Source: Acidomonas methanolica (GTDB lineage Bacteria; Pseudomonadota; Alphaproteobacteria; Acetobacterales; Acetobacteraceae). From it: a DNA stretch of 64,000 bases. Each line of letters opens with the position of its first letter. The first letter of the stretch is position 1. The notes below the pieces were generated by a model, which saw nothing but the letters and a program-made list of their open reading frames with translations, did no database searches and had not been told where the DNA came from. The stretch lies in NCBI RefSeq assembly GCF_004346035.1, contig NZ_SLZN01000004.1:124001-188000 (forward strand), written 5' to 3'. Shown piece after piece: positions 20,010 through 28,605 of this stretch. The translations under genes and the position numbers were made by a program.

Positions 20010-20408
20010 ATGATGGCCGAAGGATGTGGAACGGGCGGGTGCGGCGTGCTGACGCCCGCACAACAGCGTGTATTGCGGGAACACGGGACGGAACGGCCAG
20101 GGTCCAGCCCCCTGAACGACGAGAAACGCCCGGGACTCTATCATTGTGCCGGGTGTGGCGCGGTGTTGTTCGAGTCGTCCGCCAAATATGAGAGCGGCAG
20201 CGGCTGGCCGTCCTTCTTCGCCGCGCGGGAGGGCGCGGTGGGTCTGACGCGCGATACGTCGCACGGGATGGTGCGGACGGAAGTGCATTGCGCCGCCTGT
20301 CAGGGGCATCTCGGGCATCTCTTTCCCGATGGTCCGCCGCCGACGGGCCTGCGCTATTGCATGAACGGCGTCGTGCTGGATTTTCGTCCGGAAACCGCGC
20401 CCGGCTGA
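20010..20408 (+). CDS. msrB: Peptide-methionine (R)-S-oxide reductase MsrB
   Basis: Reduces methionine-R-sulfoxide in oxidised proteins using thioredoxin. Two zinc-binding pairs (CAGC in YHCAGCGAVLF and CAAC in VHCAACQGHLGHLF) and the catalytic cysteine in LRYCMNGVVLDF are all present. GSGWPSF is the substrate-pocket motif. The 132-residue length is normal for a cytoplasmic MsrB. GGGAGA precedes two adjacent ATGs (20010 and 20013); spacing favours the second. The frame is open further upstream but shows no family similarity there. Confidence 0.94.
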   Translation: MMAEGCGTGGCGVLTPAQQRVLREHGTERPGSSPLNDEKRPGLYHCAGCGAVLFESSAKYESGSGWPSFFAAREGAVGLTRDTSHGMVRTEVHCAACQGHLGHLFPDGPPPTGLRYCMNGVVLDFRPETAPG

Positions 20409-20455
20409 CCCGCGCGCCGCTGACAGAAAAGGGGAGGATGCGCTAAAGGAGCGAC

Positions 20456-21115
20456 ATGACTGATTTGCCTGCCTCCGTGCCGCGATCCGTGGCGCCCGTC
20501 GTTCTCGATCACCCTCTCGTGCAGCACAAGCTGACGCGGCTGCGTCAGGCGGCGACCTCCACGGCGGGGTTCCGTCGGCTCACGCGCGAACTCAGCCTGC
20601 TGATGTGCTACGAGGCGACGCGCGACCTGCCGACCGAGCCGGTCGAGATCGAGACACCGCTGGAGCGGATGGAGGGGCGGATGCTCTCGGGCAAGAAGCT
20701 TTGCTTCATCTCCATCCTCCGCGCGGGGAACGGTATTCTGGACGGCATGCTCGATCTGGTTCCCGCCGCGCGTGTCGGGCATGTCGGGCTCTATCGCGAT
20801 CACGACACGCTGGAAGCGGTCGAATACTACATGAAGCTGCCCGAGGACGTGGCGGAGCGCGACTGCATCGTAGTCGATCCGATGCTGGCCACCGGCCATA
20901 GCGCCGTCGCCGCCATCGACCGGGTGAAGGCCGCCGGGGGGAAGAGGATCGTCTTCGTCTGCTTGCTCGCCGCGCCCGAGGGCGTCGCCTGCATGAATGC
21001 CCATCATCCGGATGTGAAGATCGTCACCTGTTCGATCGATCGCGGGCTGAACGAGAAGGGGTATATCGTGCCCGGTCTCGGCGATGCCGGGGACCGGCTG
21101 TTCGGAACGAGGTGA
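20456..21115 (+). CDS. upp: Uracil phosphoribosyltransferase
   Basis: Salvages uracil with PRPP to give UMP. The 219-residue protein begins in the usual way ([14 protein letters not shown]), has [13 protein letters not shown] (about residues 85-97) and the PRPP-binding loop [10 protein letters not shown] (about 139-148), and ends with [23 protein letters not shown] precedes the ATG. A 70-codon ORF starts 3 bp after the stop, so the two probably form an operon. Confidence 0.96.
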   Translation: MTDLPASVPRSVAPVVLDHPLVQHKLTRLRQAATSTAGFRRLTRELSLLMCYEATRDLPTEPVEIETPLERMEGRMLSGKKLCFISILRAGNGILDGMLDLVPAARVGHVGLYRDHDTLEAVEYYMKLPEDVAERDCIVVDPMLATGHSAVAAIDRVKAAGGKRIVFVCLLAAPEGVACMNAHHPDVKIVTCSIDRGLNEKGYIVPGLGDAGDRLFGTR

Positions 21116-21118
21116 GAC

Positions 21119-21331
21119 ATGTCGACCGAGGATATCGAAGAATGGCTCGATACGTGGGTGGAGGATCATCTGGCGCACGGCGCGCATGACCTCGACGCGG
21201 CGGTTGCCCTGTGTCTGAAGGAGGCGGAGGCGATCGGACTCTCGGCTGAGGCGCTGATCCGCGCGGCGCGTGGCGATCTGGCCGCCTTCCTCGCGGAGGA
21301 GGGCGAGGCGATCCGTCAGGCGGGGGTCTAG
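21119..21331 (+). CDS. Small acidic protein of unknown function
   Basis: A 70-residue, strongly acidic, helical protein (starts MSTEDIEEWLDTWVEDHL). It lies 3 bp downstream of upp with GAGGTGA before its ATG, which makes translation likely. There is no signal peptide, membrane segment or catalytic motif, and I do not recognise its family. The operon position suggests co-expression with uracil salvage but not necessarily a shared function. Confidence 0.65.
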   Translation: MSTEDIEEWLDTWVEDHLAHGAHDLDAAVALCLKEAEAIGLSAEALIRAARGDLAAFLAEEGEAIRQAGV

Positions 21332-21393
21332 CGCGGCGAGGGGGTCGAGGCCGGCGGCCTCTCCCGCGTCACGGCGCGAGCACGGCGGGAGGG

Positions 21394-22059
21394 CTAGACG
21401 GAGCGATGCGAGAAAATGTCCGGCGTCTCGTAGCCGAGCAGATCGAGTTGTCCGCGGGCGGGGAGGAAATCGAAGCACGCCTGGGCCAGTTCACGACGGC
21501 CCTCGCGTTCCAGCAGTGGTTCCAGCCTGTTCCATAGCGCATGGAGATGCAGCACGTCCGAGGCGGCGTAAGCGATCTGCTCGGGCGTCAGCGTGTCGGC
21601 GCCCCAGTCGGAGGTTTGCTGCTGCTTGCTGATCTCGACGCCGAGCAGGTCGCGGCACAGGGCGGCGAGGCCGTGGCGGTCCGTGAAGGTGCGGACCAGC
21701 CGCGCGGCGATCTTCGTGCAGATGACGGGCGCGACGGTGATGCCCAGCGCATGTTGCAGCACCGCGACGTCGAAGCGCGCGAAATGCATCAGCTTGGTGA
21801 CGCGCGTATCCGCCATCAGCCGGGCGAGGTTCGGCGCGGGGGCGTAGCGCACGCTTCCGGCCGCGGCCATCGGCGCGGTCTGGCGGATCTGCACGAGATG
21901 CGCCCGGCCGTCTCCGGCGGAAAGCTGGACGAGGCAGAGCCGGTCGCGATGCGGGTTGAGGCCCATCGTCTCGGTATCGACGGCAACGACAGGGCCGAGA
22001 TCGAGCCCGTCCGGCAAGTCGCCGTCATGCAGGGTGAAGGCGGTGCTGGTCGAGGACAT
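21394..22059 (-). CDS. rnd: Ribonuclease D-type 3'-5' exonuclease
   Basis: The DEDDy exonuclease motifs are present: VVAVDTETMGL (about residues 25-35), KLMHFARFDVAVLQ (about 90-103) and YAASDVLHLHALW (about 160-172). RNase D trims 3' ends of tRNA and other RNAs. At 221 residues it has only the exonuclease domain and lacks the C-terminal HRDC domains of the E. coli enzyme; this short form is common in alphaproteobacteria. It lies immediately downstream of tRNA-Leu on the same strand, separated by a terminator-like hairpin. Confidence 0.88.
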   Translation of the reverse strand: MSSTSTAFTLHDGDLPDGLDLGPVVAVDTETMGLNPHRDRLCLVQLSAGDGRAHLVQIRQTAPMAAAGSVRYAPAPNLARLMADTRVTKLMHFARFDVAVLQHALGITVAPVICTKIAARLVRTFTDRHGLAALCRDLLGVEISKQQQTSDWGADTLTPEQIAYAASDVLHLHALWNRLEPLLEREGRRELAQACFDFLPARGQLDLLGYETPDIFSHRSV

Positions 22060-22101
22060 GGGACGTTCCTGTCATCGGAAGGGAGCGGGCCTGAAATACG
22101 G

Positions 22102-22125
22102 AAGCCGGCGATCGCTCGCCGGCTT
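22102..22125 (-). terminator. Terminator-like hairpin between tRNA-Leu and rnd
   Basis: Perfect inverted repeat AAGCCGGCGA / TCGCCGGCTT with a 4-base loop, 16 bp past the tRNA 3' end. The U tract is short on the minus strand (TT) and longer on the plus strand (TTTT). Confidence 0.6.
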
Positions 22126-22140
22126 TTCCGAATAACGCCA

Positions 22141-22227
22141 TGGTGCCCAGAAGAAGACTCGAACTTCCACGCCATTGCTGGCACAGGTACCTGAAACCTG
22201 CGCGTCTACCAATTCCGCCATCTGGGC
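22141..22227 (-). tRNA. tRNA-Leu (anticodon CAG)
   Basis: The 87-nt gene on the minus strand folds with acceptor arms GCCCAGA / TCTGGGC and discriminator A, and has an encoded CCA end. The anticodon arm is CAGGT-TTCAGGT-ACCTG, giving anticodon CAG. A long variable arm (GCCAGCAATGGC) marks a class II tRNA, and GTTCGAGTC forms the T loop. It decodes CUG, a very frequent leucine codon in this GC-rich genome. A promoter-like pair lies about 70 bp upstream. Confidence 0.96.
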
Positions 22228-22293
22228 TCAGAGGCTACCCGTTTCACCCTGTCGCCTGATGGTCAGGCAAAGGTGTCCGGGAGGGTGTGGAGG

Positions 22294-22322
22294 CGTTTAG
22301 CTCCCCGGCATAGGGGCGTCAA
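22294..22322 (-). promoter_or_regulatory. Promoter of tRNA-Leu
   Basis: On the minus strand TTGACG (22322-22317), a 17-bp spacer, then TAAACG (22299-22294), about 60 nt before the mature tRNA 5' end. The -35 matches consensus in five of six positions. Confidence 0.6.
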
Positions 22323-22327
22323 CACTC

Positions 22328-22627
22328 CGCATGAAAAATAGTGTATGCTTTGCGCCGAGACCCGTCGCGCGGCGGATAATCGCGGTGTCCCGGGGGCTTC
22401 CATGATCGCGACTCGATAAGAGCCTGGCGGCGGCGCTGACGGCGCTTGGAGCGTGCGGCTGGATAGGTCCGAATCGGTCTTATTATCTTTCGCGGAAGAT
22501 TGGCATTTTTTGAGAAACTTGCCGAATCCGGCTGAATGGTCAGCATTGATGACTTATATCATCGGATGCGGTGTTCTAGCTGACCCGCACGGACTCAGGT
22601 CTTACAGACTCAGGGGAGGGCACGGCC
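22328..22627. other. gltDB upstream region with five GANTC sites
   Basis: No gene is visible in this 300-bp region between the tRNA-Leu promoter and gltD. It contains GANTC, the CcrM target, at 22410, 22471, 22524, 22592 and 22607. The last two sit in a direct repeat GACTCAGG. A GATGA-N6-TCATC inverted repeat lies at 22548-22563. I cannot assign a confident -35/-10 pair for gltD. Confidence 0.6.
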
Positions 22628-24070
22628 GTGGCCGAGCGTATGCTGCAATTCGTTTCCCTGCCGCAGGCACAGCCGGAGAAGCGCGCCGTCGAGGAGCGCC
22701 GGCAGGATTTCGGCGAAATCTATCGCGCCTTTTCCGTCGAGCGCGCGGAGATGCAGGCCTCGCGCTGCTCGCAATGCGGCGTGCCCTTCTGCTCCGTGCA
22801 TTGTCCTCTGGGGAACAACATTCCCGACTGGTTGAAGCTGACCGCCGAAAACCGGCTGGAGGAAGCCTATGAGGTTTCCTCAGCGACCAACACCTTCCCC
22901 GAGATCTGTGGCCGCATCTGCCCGCAGGACCGTCTGTGCGAGGGGAACTGCGTCATCCAGAAGGGCTTTTCCAGCGTCACGATCGGCGCGGTGGAGAAAT
23001 TCATCACCGAGACCGCCTTCGAGAACGGCTGGGTGAAGCCGAACCTGCCGTCCAGCGAGCGGGAGGAGAGCATCGGCGTCGTCGGGGCGGGGCCGGCGGG
23101 CCTCGCGGCCGCGGAACGGCTGCGGGCGCTCGGCTATCAGGTTCATGTCTATGATCGGCATGACCGCGTCGGCGGGCTGATGGTCTATGGCATTCCGAGC
23201 TTCAAGCTGGAGAAGCACGTGCTGGACCGGCGGCACAGGCTCATGGAAGAGCAGGGTGTCGTCTTCCATCTCTCCACGCCGATCGGCGCGGGCGCGGGCG
23301 AGACGGCGCTGGATACGCTGCGCGCGCGGCACGACGCGGTGTTCGTCGCCACCGGCGTCTACAAGACGCGCGAGGTGAAGCTGCCGGGCTCGGGGCTGAG
23401 CGGGATCGTGCAGGCGCTCGATTTTCTCACCGCCTCCAACCGGCGCGGCTATCGCGAGGCGCCGGGGGACGATGCCGTCCTGCATGCGGGGGGCAAGAAC
23501 GTCGTCGTCATCGGTGGCGGCGACACGGCGATGGATTGCGTCCGCACCTCCATCCGGCAGGGCGCGAAATCCGTCACCTGCCTGTATCGTCGCGATCGCG
23601 CGAATATGCCGGGCTCGATGCAGGAGGTGAAGAACGCCGAGGAGGAGGGCGTGCGGTTCACCTGGCTCGCCGCGCCCGAGGCGTTCCTGGGCGACGGCGC
23701 GGTCGCCGGCGTGCGGGCGCACCGGATGCGGCTGAGTCTGCCGGATGCGACGGGGCGGCAATCCGTCGAGCCGATGCCGGAGAGCGCTTTCACCGTGGAG
23801 GCGGAGCTGGTCGTCGAGGCGCTGGGTTTCGAGCCGGAGGATCTTCCGGCGCTCTGGGACGCGCCGGATCTCGATGTGACGAAATGGGGCACGCTGAAGG
23901 TCGCGCCGGGCCGTTTCCAGACCAGCCTGCCGGGCGTGTTCGCGGGGGGCGACATCGTGCGCGGCGCGTCGCTGGTGGTCTGGGCGATCCGGGACGGGCG
24001 CGATGCCGCGGCGGAGATTCATGATCATCTGACGGCGAAGGCCGGAGTCGAACGCGAGATGGCGGAGTAA
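22628..24070 (+). CDS. gltD: Glutamate synthase small subunit
   Basis: Transfers electrons from NADPH via FAD and Fe-S clusters to the large subunit for glutamate synthesis. The N-terminal cysteine clusters are intact (SRCSQCGVPFCSVHCPLGN, about residues 39-57, and CGRICPQDRLCEGNC). The FAD fold (GVVGAGPAGLAAAERL) and the NADPH fold (VVVIGGGDTAMDC) follow. The length of 480 residues is typical. The start is GTG at 22628 behind a purine-rich GGGGAGGG. gltB follows after 5 bp, in the order gltD-gltB, the reverse of E. coli. Confidence 0.96.
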   Translation: MAERMLQFVSLPQAQPEKRAVEERRQDFGEIYRAFSVERAEMQASRCSQCGVPFCSVHCPLGNNIPDWLKLTAENRLEEAYEVSSATNTFPEICGRICPQDRLCEGNCVIQKGFSSVTIGAVEKFITETAFENGWVKPNLPSSEREESIGVVGAGPAGLAAAERLRALGYQVHVYDRHDRVGGLMVYGIPSFKLEKHVLDRRHRLMEEQGVVFHLSTPIGAGAGETALDTLRARHDAVFVATGVYKTREVKLPGSGLSGIVQALDFLTASNRRGYREAPGDDAVLHAGGKNVVVIGGGDTAMDCVRTSIRQGAKSVTCLYRRDRANMPGSMQEVKNAEEEGVRFTWLAAPEAFLGDGAVAGVRAHRMRLSLPDATGRQSVEPMPESAFTVEAELVVEALGFEPEDLPALWDAPDLDVTKWGTLKVAPGRFQTSLPGVFAGGDIVRGASLVVWAIRDGRDAAAEIHDHLTAKAGVEREMAE

Positions 24071-24075
24071 GGGAC

Positions 24076-27000
24076 ATGGCGCGGAACGAGGACGTCAACG
24101 AGGATTTCCTTGCGGCCCATGCCGCCAATATCGGGCGGCTCGACGGGTTGTACGATCCGGCGGACGAGAAGGACGCATGCGGCGTCGGCCTGGTCGCGGC
24201 GCTGGACGGCAAGCGGCGGCGTGACGTGGTGGTGGCGGGCATCGACGCGCTGAAGGCGCTGTGGCATCGCGGCGCGGTGGATGCGGACGGCAAGACCGGC
24301 GACGGCGCGGGCATCCATGTCGAGATCCCGCAGGATTTCTTCGCCGACGCGATTCACAGCGCGGGGGACGACCATATCGAGGGGCGCATCGCCATCGGCA
24401 TGGTGTTCCTGCCCAAGACCGATCTCTCCGCCCAGGAGGCGGGCCGCTCGATCATCGAGACGGAGATCCTCGCCTTCGGCTATGGCATCTATGGCTGGCG
24501 GCAAGTGCCGATCGACACGGCCTGCATCGGCGAGAAGGCCAATGCGACGCGGCCCGAGATCGAGCAGATCATGATCCGCAACAGCCTCAAACGGTCCGAG
24601 GACGAGTTCGAGCGCGATCTCTACGTCATCCGCCGCCGGATCGAGAAGGCGGCGGACGCGCAGCATGTCGATCTCTATGTCTGCTCGATGTCCTGCCGCT
24701 CGGTCATCTACAAGGGCATGTTCCTCGCCGAGAATCTGACGGATTTCTACCCGGACCTGCTGGACGAGCGGTTCAGGTCGCGCTTCGCCATCTATCACCA
24801 GCGCTACTCGACCAACACCTTTCCCACCTGGAAGCTGGCCCAGCCGTTCCGCCGGATCGCGCATAACGGCGAGATCAACACCCTCTCGGGCAATGTCAAC
24901 TGGATGCGCAGCCACGAGACGCGGCTCGCCGATCCTGAGCTGGACCCGTATATGAGCGACCTCAAGCCGGTCGTGCAGGCGGCGGGGTCGGACACGGCGA
25001 TGCTCGACAACGTGTTCGAGTTGCTGACCTTCGCCGGGCGGGACGCGCCGATGGTCAAGACGCTGCTGGTTCCCGCCAGCATCGGCTCGAATTCCGCGAT
25101 GCCGCCGCATCATCGCGCGCTCTTCTCCTACTGCAACGCGGTGATGGAGCCGTGGGACGGCCCGGCGGCGATCTGCGGCACGGACGGGCGCTGGGTCGTG
25201 GCGGGACTGGACCGCGCCGGTCTGCGGCCGCTGCGCTACATGATCACGGAGAGCGACCTGCTGGTCGTGGGCTCCGAGACGGGGATGGTGCGGTTCAAGG
25301 ACTCGGAGATCCGTCATCTGGGGCGCCTGGGTCCGGGGGAAACGCTGGGGCTCGATCTCAGGACCGCGAAGCTCTACGCGCCGGAGGAACTGCTCGACCT
25401 GCTGGCGGGCCGGCAGGATTTCGCCGCCTGGACGAAGCGCACGCGCAATATCGGCTCCGTGGTGCGGGCGGATGTGGCCGAGCCGGTGATGTTCTCGGCC
25501 GACGAGCTGCGGCGGCGTCAGCTCGCGGCCTGTCTGACCCACGAGGAGCTGGAGACGATCCTGCATCCGATGGTGGAGACGGGCGCGGAGGCGATCGGGT
25601 CCATGGGCGACGACACGCCCTTGCAGGTGCTCTCCGCCTGGTATCGCGGGCTGGCGCATTATTTCCGTCAGCGGTTCAGCCAGGTGACGAATCCGCCCAT
25701 CGATTCCCTGCGTGAGACGCGGGTGATGAGCCTCGCCACGCGGCTGGGCAATCTGGGCAATATCCTCGACCAGTCGTCCGAACAGTGCGACATGCTCCAG
25801 CTTCCCAGCCCGGTGCTGACCAGCGGCGAGTTCGAGGCGCTGCGGAGCTTCTGCGGCAAGGACGGCCGGACGATCGACTGCACCTTCCCCGCCGCCGAGG
25901 GCGAGGCGGGGCTACGCGACGGCATCGCGCGCATCCGCCGCGAGGCGGAGGAGATGGTGCGCGGCGGCTGCATGCATCTCTTCCTCACCGATGAGGGGCA
26001 GAGCGCGGAACGGGCGGCGATCCCGATGATCCTCGCCACGGCGGCGGTGCATATCCATCTCGTGCGCCAGAGCCTGCGCACCTTCACCTCGCTGAACGTG
26101 CGCTCGGCGGATGCGATGGACGTGCATGCGATCGCCGTGACCATCGGCGTGGGCGCGACCTCGGTGAACCCCTATCTGGCGCAGGAATGCATCCAGGACC
26201 GTCTGCGGCGCGGCCTCTTCGGCGATCTGACGTTGCGCGAGGCGGTGGAGCGCTATCGGAAGGCGGTGGACAAGGGTCTGCTCAAGATCATGTCCAAATC
26301 CGGCATCTCCATCGTCTCGGCCTATCGCGGCGGGTATAATTTCGAGGCGATCGGCCTCTCCCGCGCGCTGGTGGCGGAATTCTTCCCCGGCATGCCGACG
26401 CGCATCTCCGGCATCGGGTTGCCGGGCATCGCGCGCAACGTGCTCTCCGCGCACGAGTCCGCCTGGGGCGGGCCGGTGGAGGCGCTGCCGATCGGCGGGC
26501 TCTACAAGCTGCGCCGATCGGGCGAGGCGCATGCGTTCAACGGGCAGCTCATCCACATGCTCCAGACGGCGGTGTCCACGGAGAGCTTCTCGCTCTATCG
26601 CCGCTATGCCGAGGCCGTGCGCAGGCAGCCGCCGGTCGCGCTGCGCGATCTGCTGGACTTCCGCTCCACCCGCGAGCCGATTCCGGTGGACGACGTGGAG
26701 AGCATCACGCAGATCCGCCGTCGCCTCATCTCGCCGGGCATTTCCCTGGGCGCGCTGAGCCCGGAGGCGCATGAGACGCTGGCGATCGCGATGAACCGCA
26801 TCGGCGCGAAATCCGATTCCGGCGAGGGCGGCGAGGATTCCGAGCGCGCGCGGCCGCGCGCGAATGGCGACAACGCCAACTCCGCCATCAAGCAGGTGGC
26901 GTCCGGGCGCTTCGGCGTCACGGCGGAATATCTCAACAATTGCCGCGAGCTGGAGATCAAGGTCGCGCAGGGCGCCAAGCCCGGCGAGGGCGGCCAGTTG

Positions 27001-28605
27001 CCGGGCTTCAAGGTCACGGAGCTGATCGGACGCCTGCGCCATGCGACGCCGGGGGTGACGCTGATCTCCCCGCCGCCGCATCACGACATCTATTCGATCG
27101 AGGATCTGGCGCAGCTCATCTACGATCTCAAGCAGATCAATCCGGATGCGACGGTCACGGTCAAGCTGGTGGCGCGCAGCGGCATCGGCACGATCGCGGC
27201 GGGCGTCGCCAAGGCGAAGGCGGATGCGATCCTGATCTCCGGCCATTCCGGCGGCACCGGGGCGAGCCCGCAATCCTCCATCAAATATGCGGGGTTGCCG
27301 TGGGAGATGGGGCTGTCGGAGGCGCATCAGGTGCTGATGCTCAACCGGCTGCGCCATCGCGTGCTGCTGCGCACGGATGGCGGGATCAAGACCGGGCGGG
27401 ACGTGGTGATCGCGGCCATGCTCGGGGCGGAGGAATTCGGCATCGGCACGGCGGCGCTGGTGGCGATGGGCTGCATCATGGTGCGGCAATGCCATTCCAA
27501 CACCTGCCCCGTCGGCGTCTGCGTTCAGGACGAGGCGCTGCGGGCGAAGTTCGAGGGCACGCCGGAGAAGGTCATCAACCTCTTCACCTTCATCGCCGAG
27601 GACGTGCGCAACATCCTCGCCGAACTCGGCTTCCGTTCGGTGGAGGAGGTGATCGGCCGCACGGACCTGCTGCATCAGGTCTCGCGCGGGGCGGATTATC
27701 TCGACGATCTCGATCTCAACTCCCTGCTGGTGCAGGCCGATCCCGGCCCGCATGAGCGGTATTGCACGCGGGAGGGGCGCAACGAGGTGCCCGAGACGCT
27801 GGACGCGCAGATCATCGCCGATGCCCGCCCGCTTTTCGAGCGGCGGGAGAAGCTGGCGCTGCATTACACGGTGCAGAACACGCATCGCGCCATCGGCACG
27901 CGCGTCTCCGGCCTGATCACGCGGCAATTCGGGATGCATGCGCTGCCGCCCGGTCATCTCACGCTCCGCCTGCGCGGCTCGGCGGGGCAATCCCTTGGCG
28001 CCTTCGCGGTGCAGGGCGTGAAGATCGACATGATCGGCGACGCGAACGACTATGTCGGCAAGGGACTGTCGGGCGCGACGATCGTGGTGCGCCAGTGTCA
28101 GACCTCGACGCGGCGGTCGCAGGACAATGCGATCATCGGCAATACCGTGCTGTACGGTGCAACCTCGGGCGAGCTGTTCGCGGCCGGGCAGGCGGGCGAG
28201 CGTTTCGCGGTGCGCAATTCCGGCGCGGTGGCGGTGGTGGAGGGAACGGGCTCCAATGCCTGCGAATACATGACCGGCGGAACGGTGGTGCTGCTTGGCC
28301 CGACGGGCGATAATTTCGGCGCGGGATTCACCGGCGGCATGGCCTATGTGCTGGATGCCGACGGGCGTTTCGAGAGCCGGATCAACCCCGACACGCTGCA
28401 CTGGAACCGTCTCGCCGCGGGAGACCGTTATGCGGCGGAGCTGCGGGAACTGGTCGAGCGCCATGCGCAGGAGACCGGCAGCGCCTATGCCGCCGAGCTG
28501 CTCCATCGCTGGGACGATGTGCTGCCGAAGTTCTGGCACGTCGTGCCCACGGATTACGCGCTGGTGATCGGCTACGAGGCGCCGGCGGCGGCGCGGGCCG
28601 CGTAA
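24076..28605 (+). CDS. gltB: Glutamate synthase large subunit
   Basis: Converts glutamine and 2-oxoglutarate to two glutamates, the core of ammonia assimilation with glutamine synthetase. The N-terminal amidotransferase begins at the cysteine in DACGVGLVAAL (about residue 35), so a propeptide of about 34 residues should be removed. The synthase domain contains GHSGGTGASPQSSIKYAG and the Fe-S cysteines in CIMVRQCHSNTCPVGVC (about residues 1133-1149). The C-terminal beta-helix (GXXG repeats) is complete. The length is 1509 residues, as usual. Its 3' end overlaps the convergent acyltransferase gene by 34 bp. Confidence 0.97.
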   Translation: MARNEDVNEDFLAAHAANIGRLDGLYDPADEKDACGVGLVAALDGKRRRDVVVAGIDALKALWHRGAVDADGKTGDGAGIHVEIPQDFFADAIHSAGDDHIEGRIAIGMVFLPKTDLSAQEAGRSIIETEILAFGYGIYGWRQVPIDTACIGEKANATRPEIEQIMIRNSLKRSEDEFERDLYVIRRRIEKAADAQHVDLYVCSMSCRSVIYKGMFLAENLTDFYPDLLDERFRSRFAIYHQRYSTNTFPTWKLAQPFRRIAHNGEINTLSGNVNWMRSHETRLADPELDPYMSDLKPVVQAAGSDTAMLDNVFELLTFAGRDAPMVKTLLVPASIGSNSAMPPHHRALFSYCNAVMEPWDGPAAICGTDGRWVVAGLDRAGLRPLRYMITESDLLVVGSETGMVRFKDSEIRHLGRLGPGETLGLDLRTAKLYAPEELLDLLAGRQDFAAWTKRTRNIGSVVRADVAEPVMFSADELRRRQLAACLTHEELETILHPMVETGAEAIGSMGDDTPLQVLSAWYRGLAHYFRQRFSQVTNPPIDSLRETRVMSLATRLGNLGNILDQSSEQCDMLQLPSPVLTSGEFEALRSFCGKDGRTIDCTFPAAEGEAGLRDGIARIRREAEEMVRGGCMHLFLTDEGQSAERAAIPMILATAAVHIHLVRQSLRTFTSLNVRSADAMDVHAIAVTIGVGATSVNPYLAQECIQDRLRRGLFGDLTLREAVERYRKAVDKGLLKIMSKSGISIVSAYRGGYNFEAIGLSRALVAEFFPGMPTRISGIGLPGIARNVLSAHESAWGGPVEALPIGGLYKLRRSGEAHAFNGQLIHMLQTAVSTESFSLYRRYAEAVRRQPPVALRDLLDFRSTREPIPVDDVESITQIRRRLISPGISLGALSPEAHETLAIAMNRIGAKSDSGEGGEDSERARPRANGDNANSAIKQVASGRFGVTAEYLNNCRELEIKVAQGAKPGEGGQLPGFKVTELIGRLRHATPGVTLISPPPHHDIYSIEDLAQLIYDLKQINPDATVTVKLVARSGIGTIAAGVAKAKADAILISGHSGGTGASPQSSIKYAGLPWEMGLSEAHQVLMLNRLRHRVLLRTDGGIKTGRDVVIAAMLGAEEFGIGTAALVAMGCIMVRQCHSNTCPVGVCVQDEALRAKFEGTPEKVINLFTFIAEDVRNILAELGFRSVEEVIGRTDLLHQVSRGADYLDDLDLNSLLVQADPGPHERYCTREGRNEVPETLDAQIIADARPLFERREKLALHYTVQNTHRAIGTRVSGLITRQFGMHALPPGHLTLRLRGSAGQSLGAFAVQGVKIDMIGDANDYVGKGLSGATIVVRQCQTSTRRSQDNAIIGNTVLYGATSGELFAAGQAGERFAVRNSGAVAVVEGTGSNACEYMTGGTVVLLGPTGDNFGAGFTGGMAYVLDADGRFESRINPDTLHWNRLAAGDRYAAELRELVERHAQETGSAYAAELLHRWDDVLPKFWHVVPTDYALVIGYEAPAAARAA

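Noticed and set aside
22500-22516. Sigma-54-like TGGCATTTTTTG before gltD
   Set aside because: No GC dinucleotide at the required -12 spacing.
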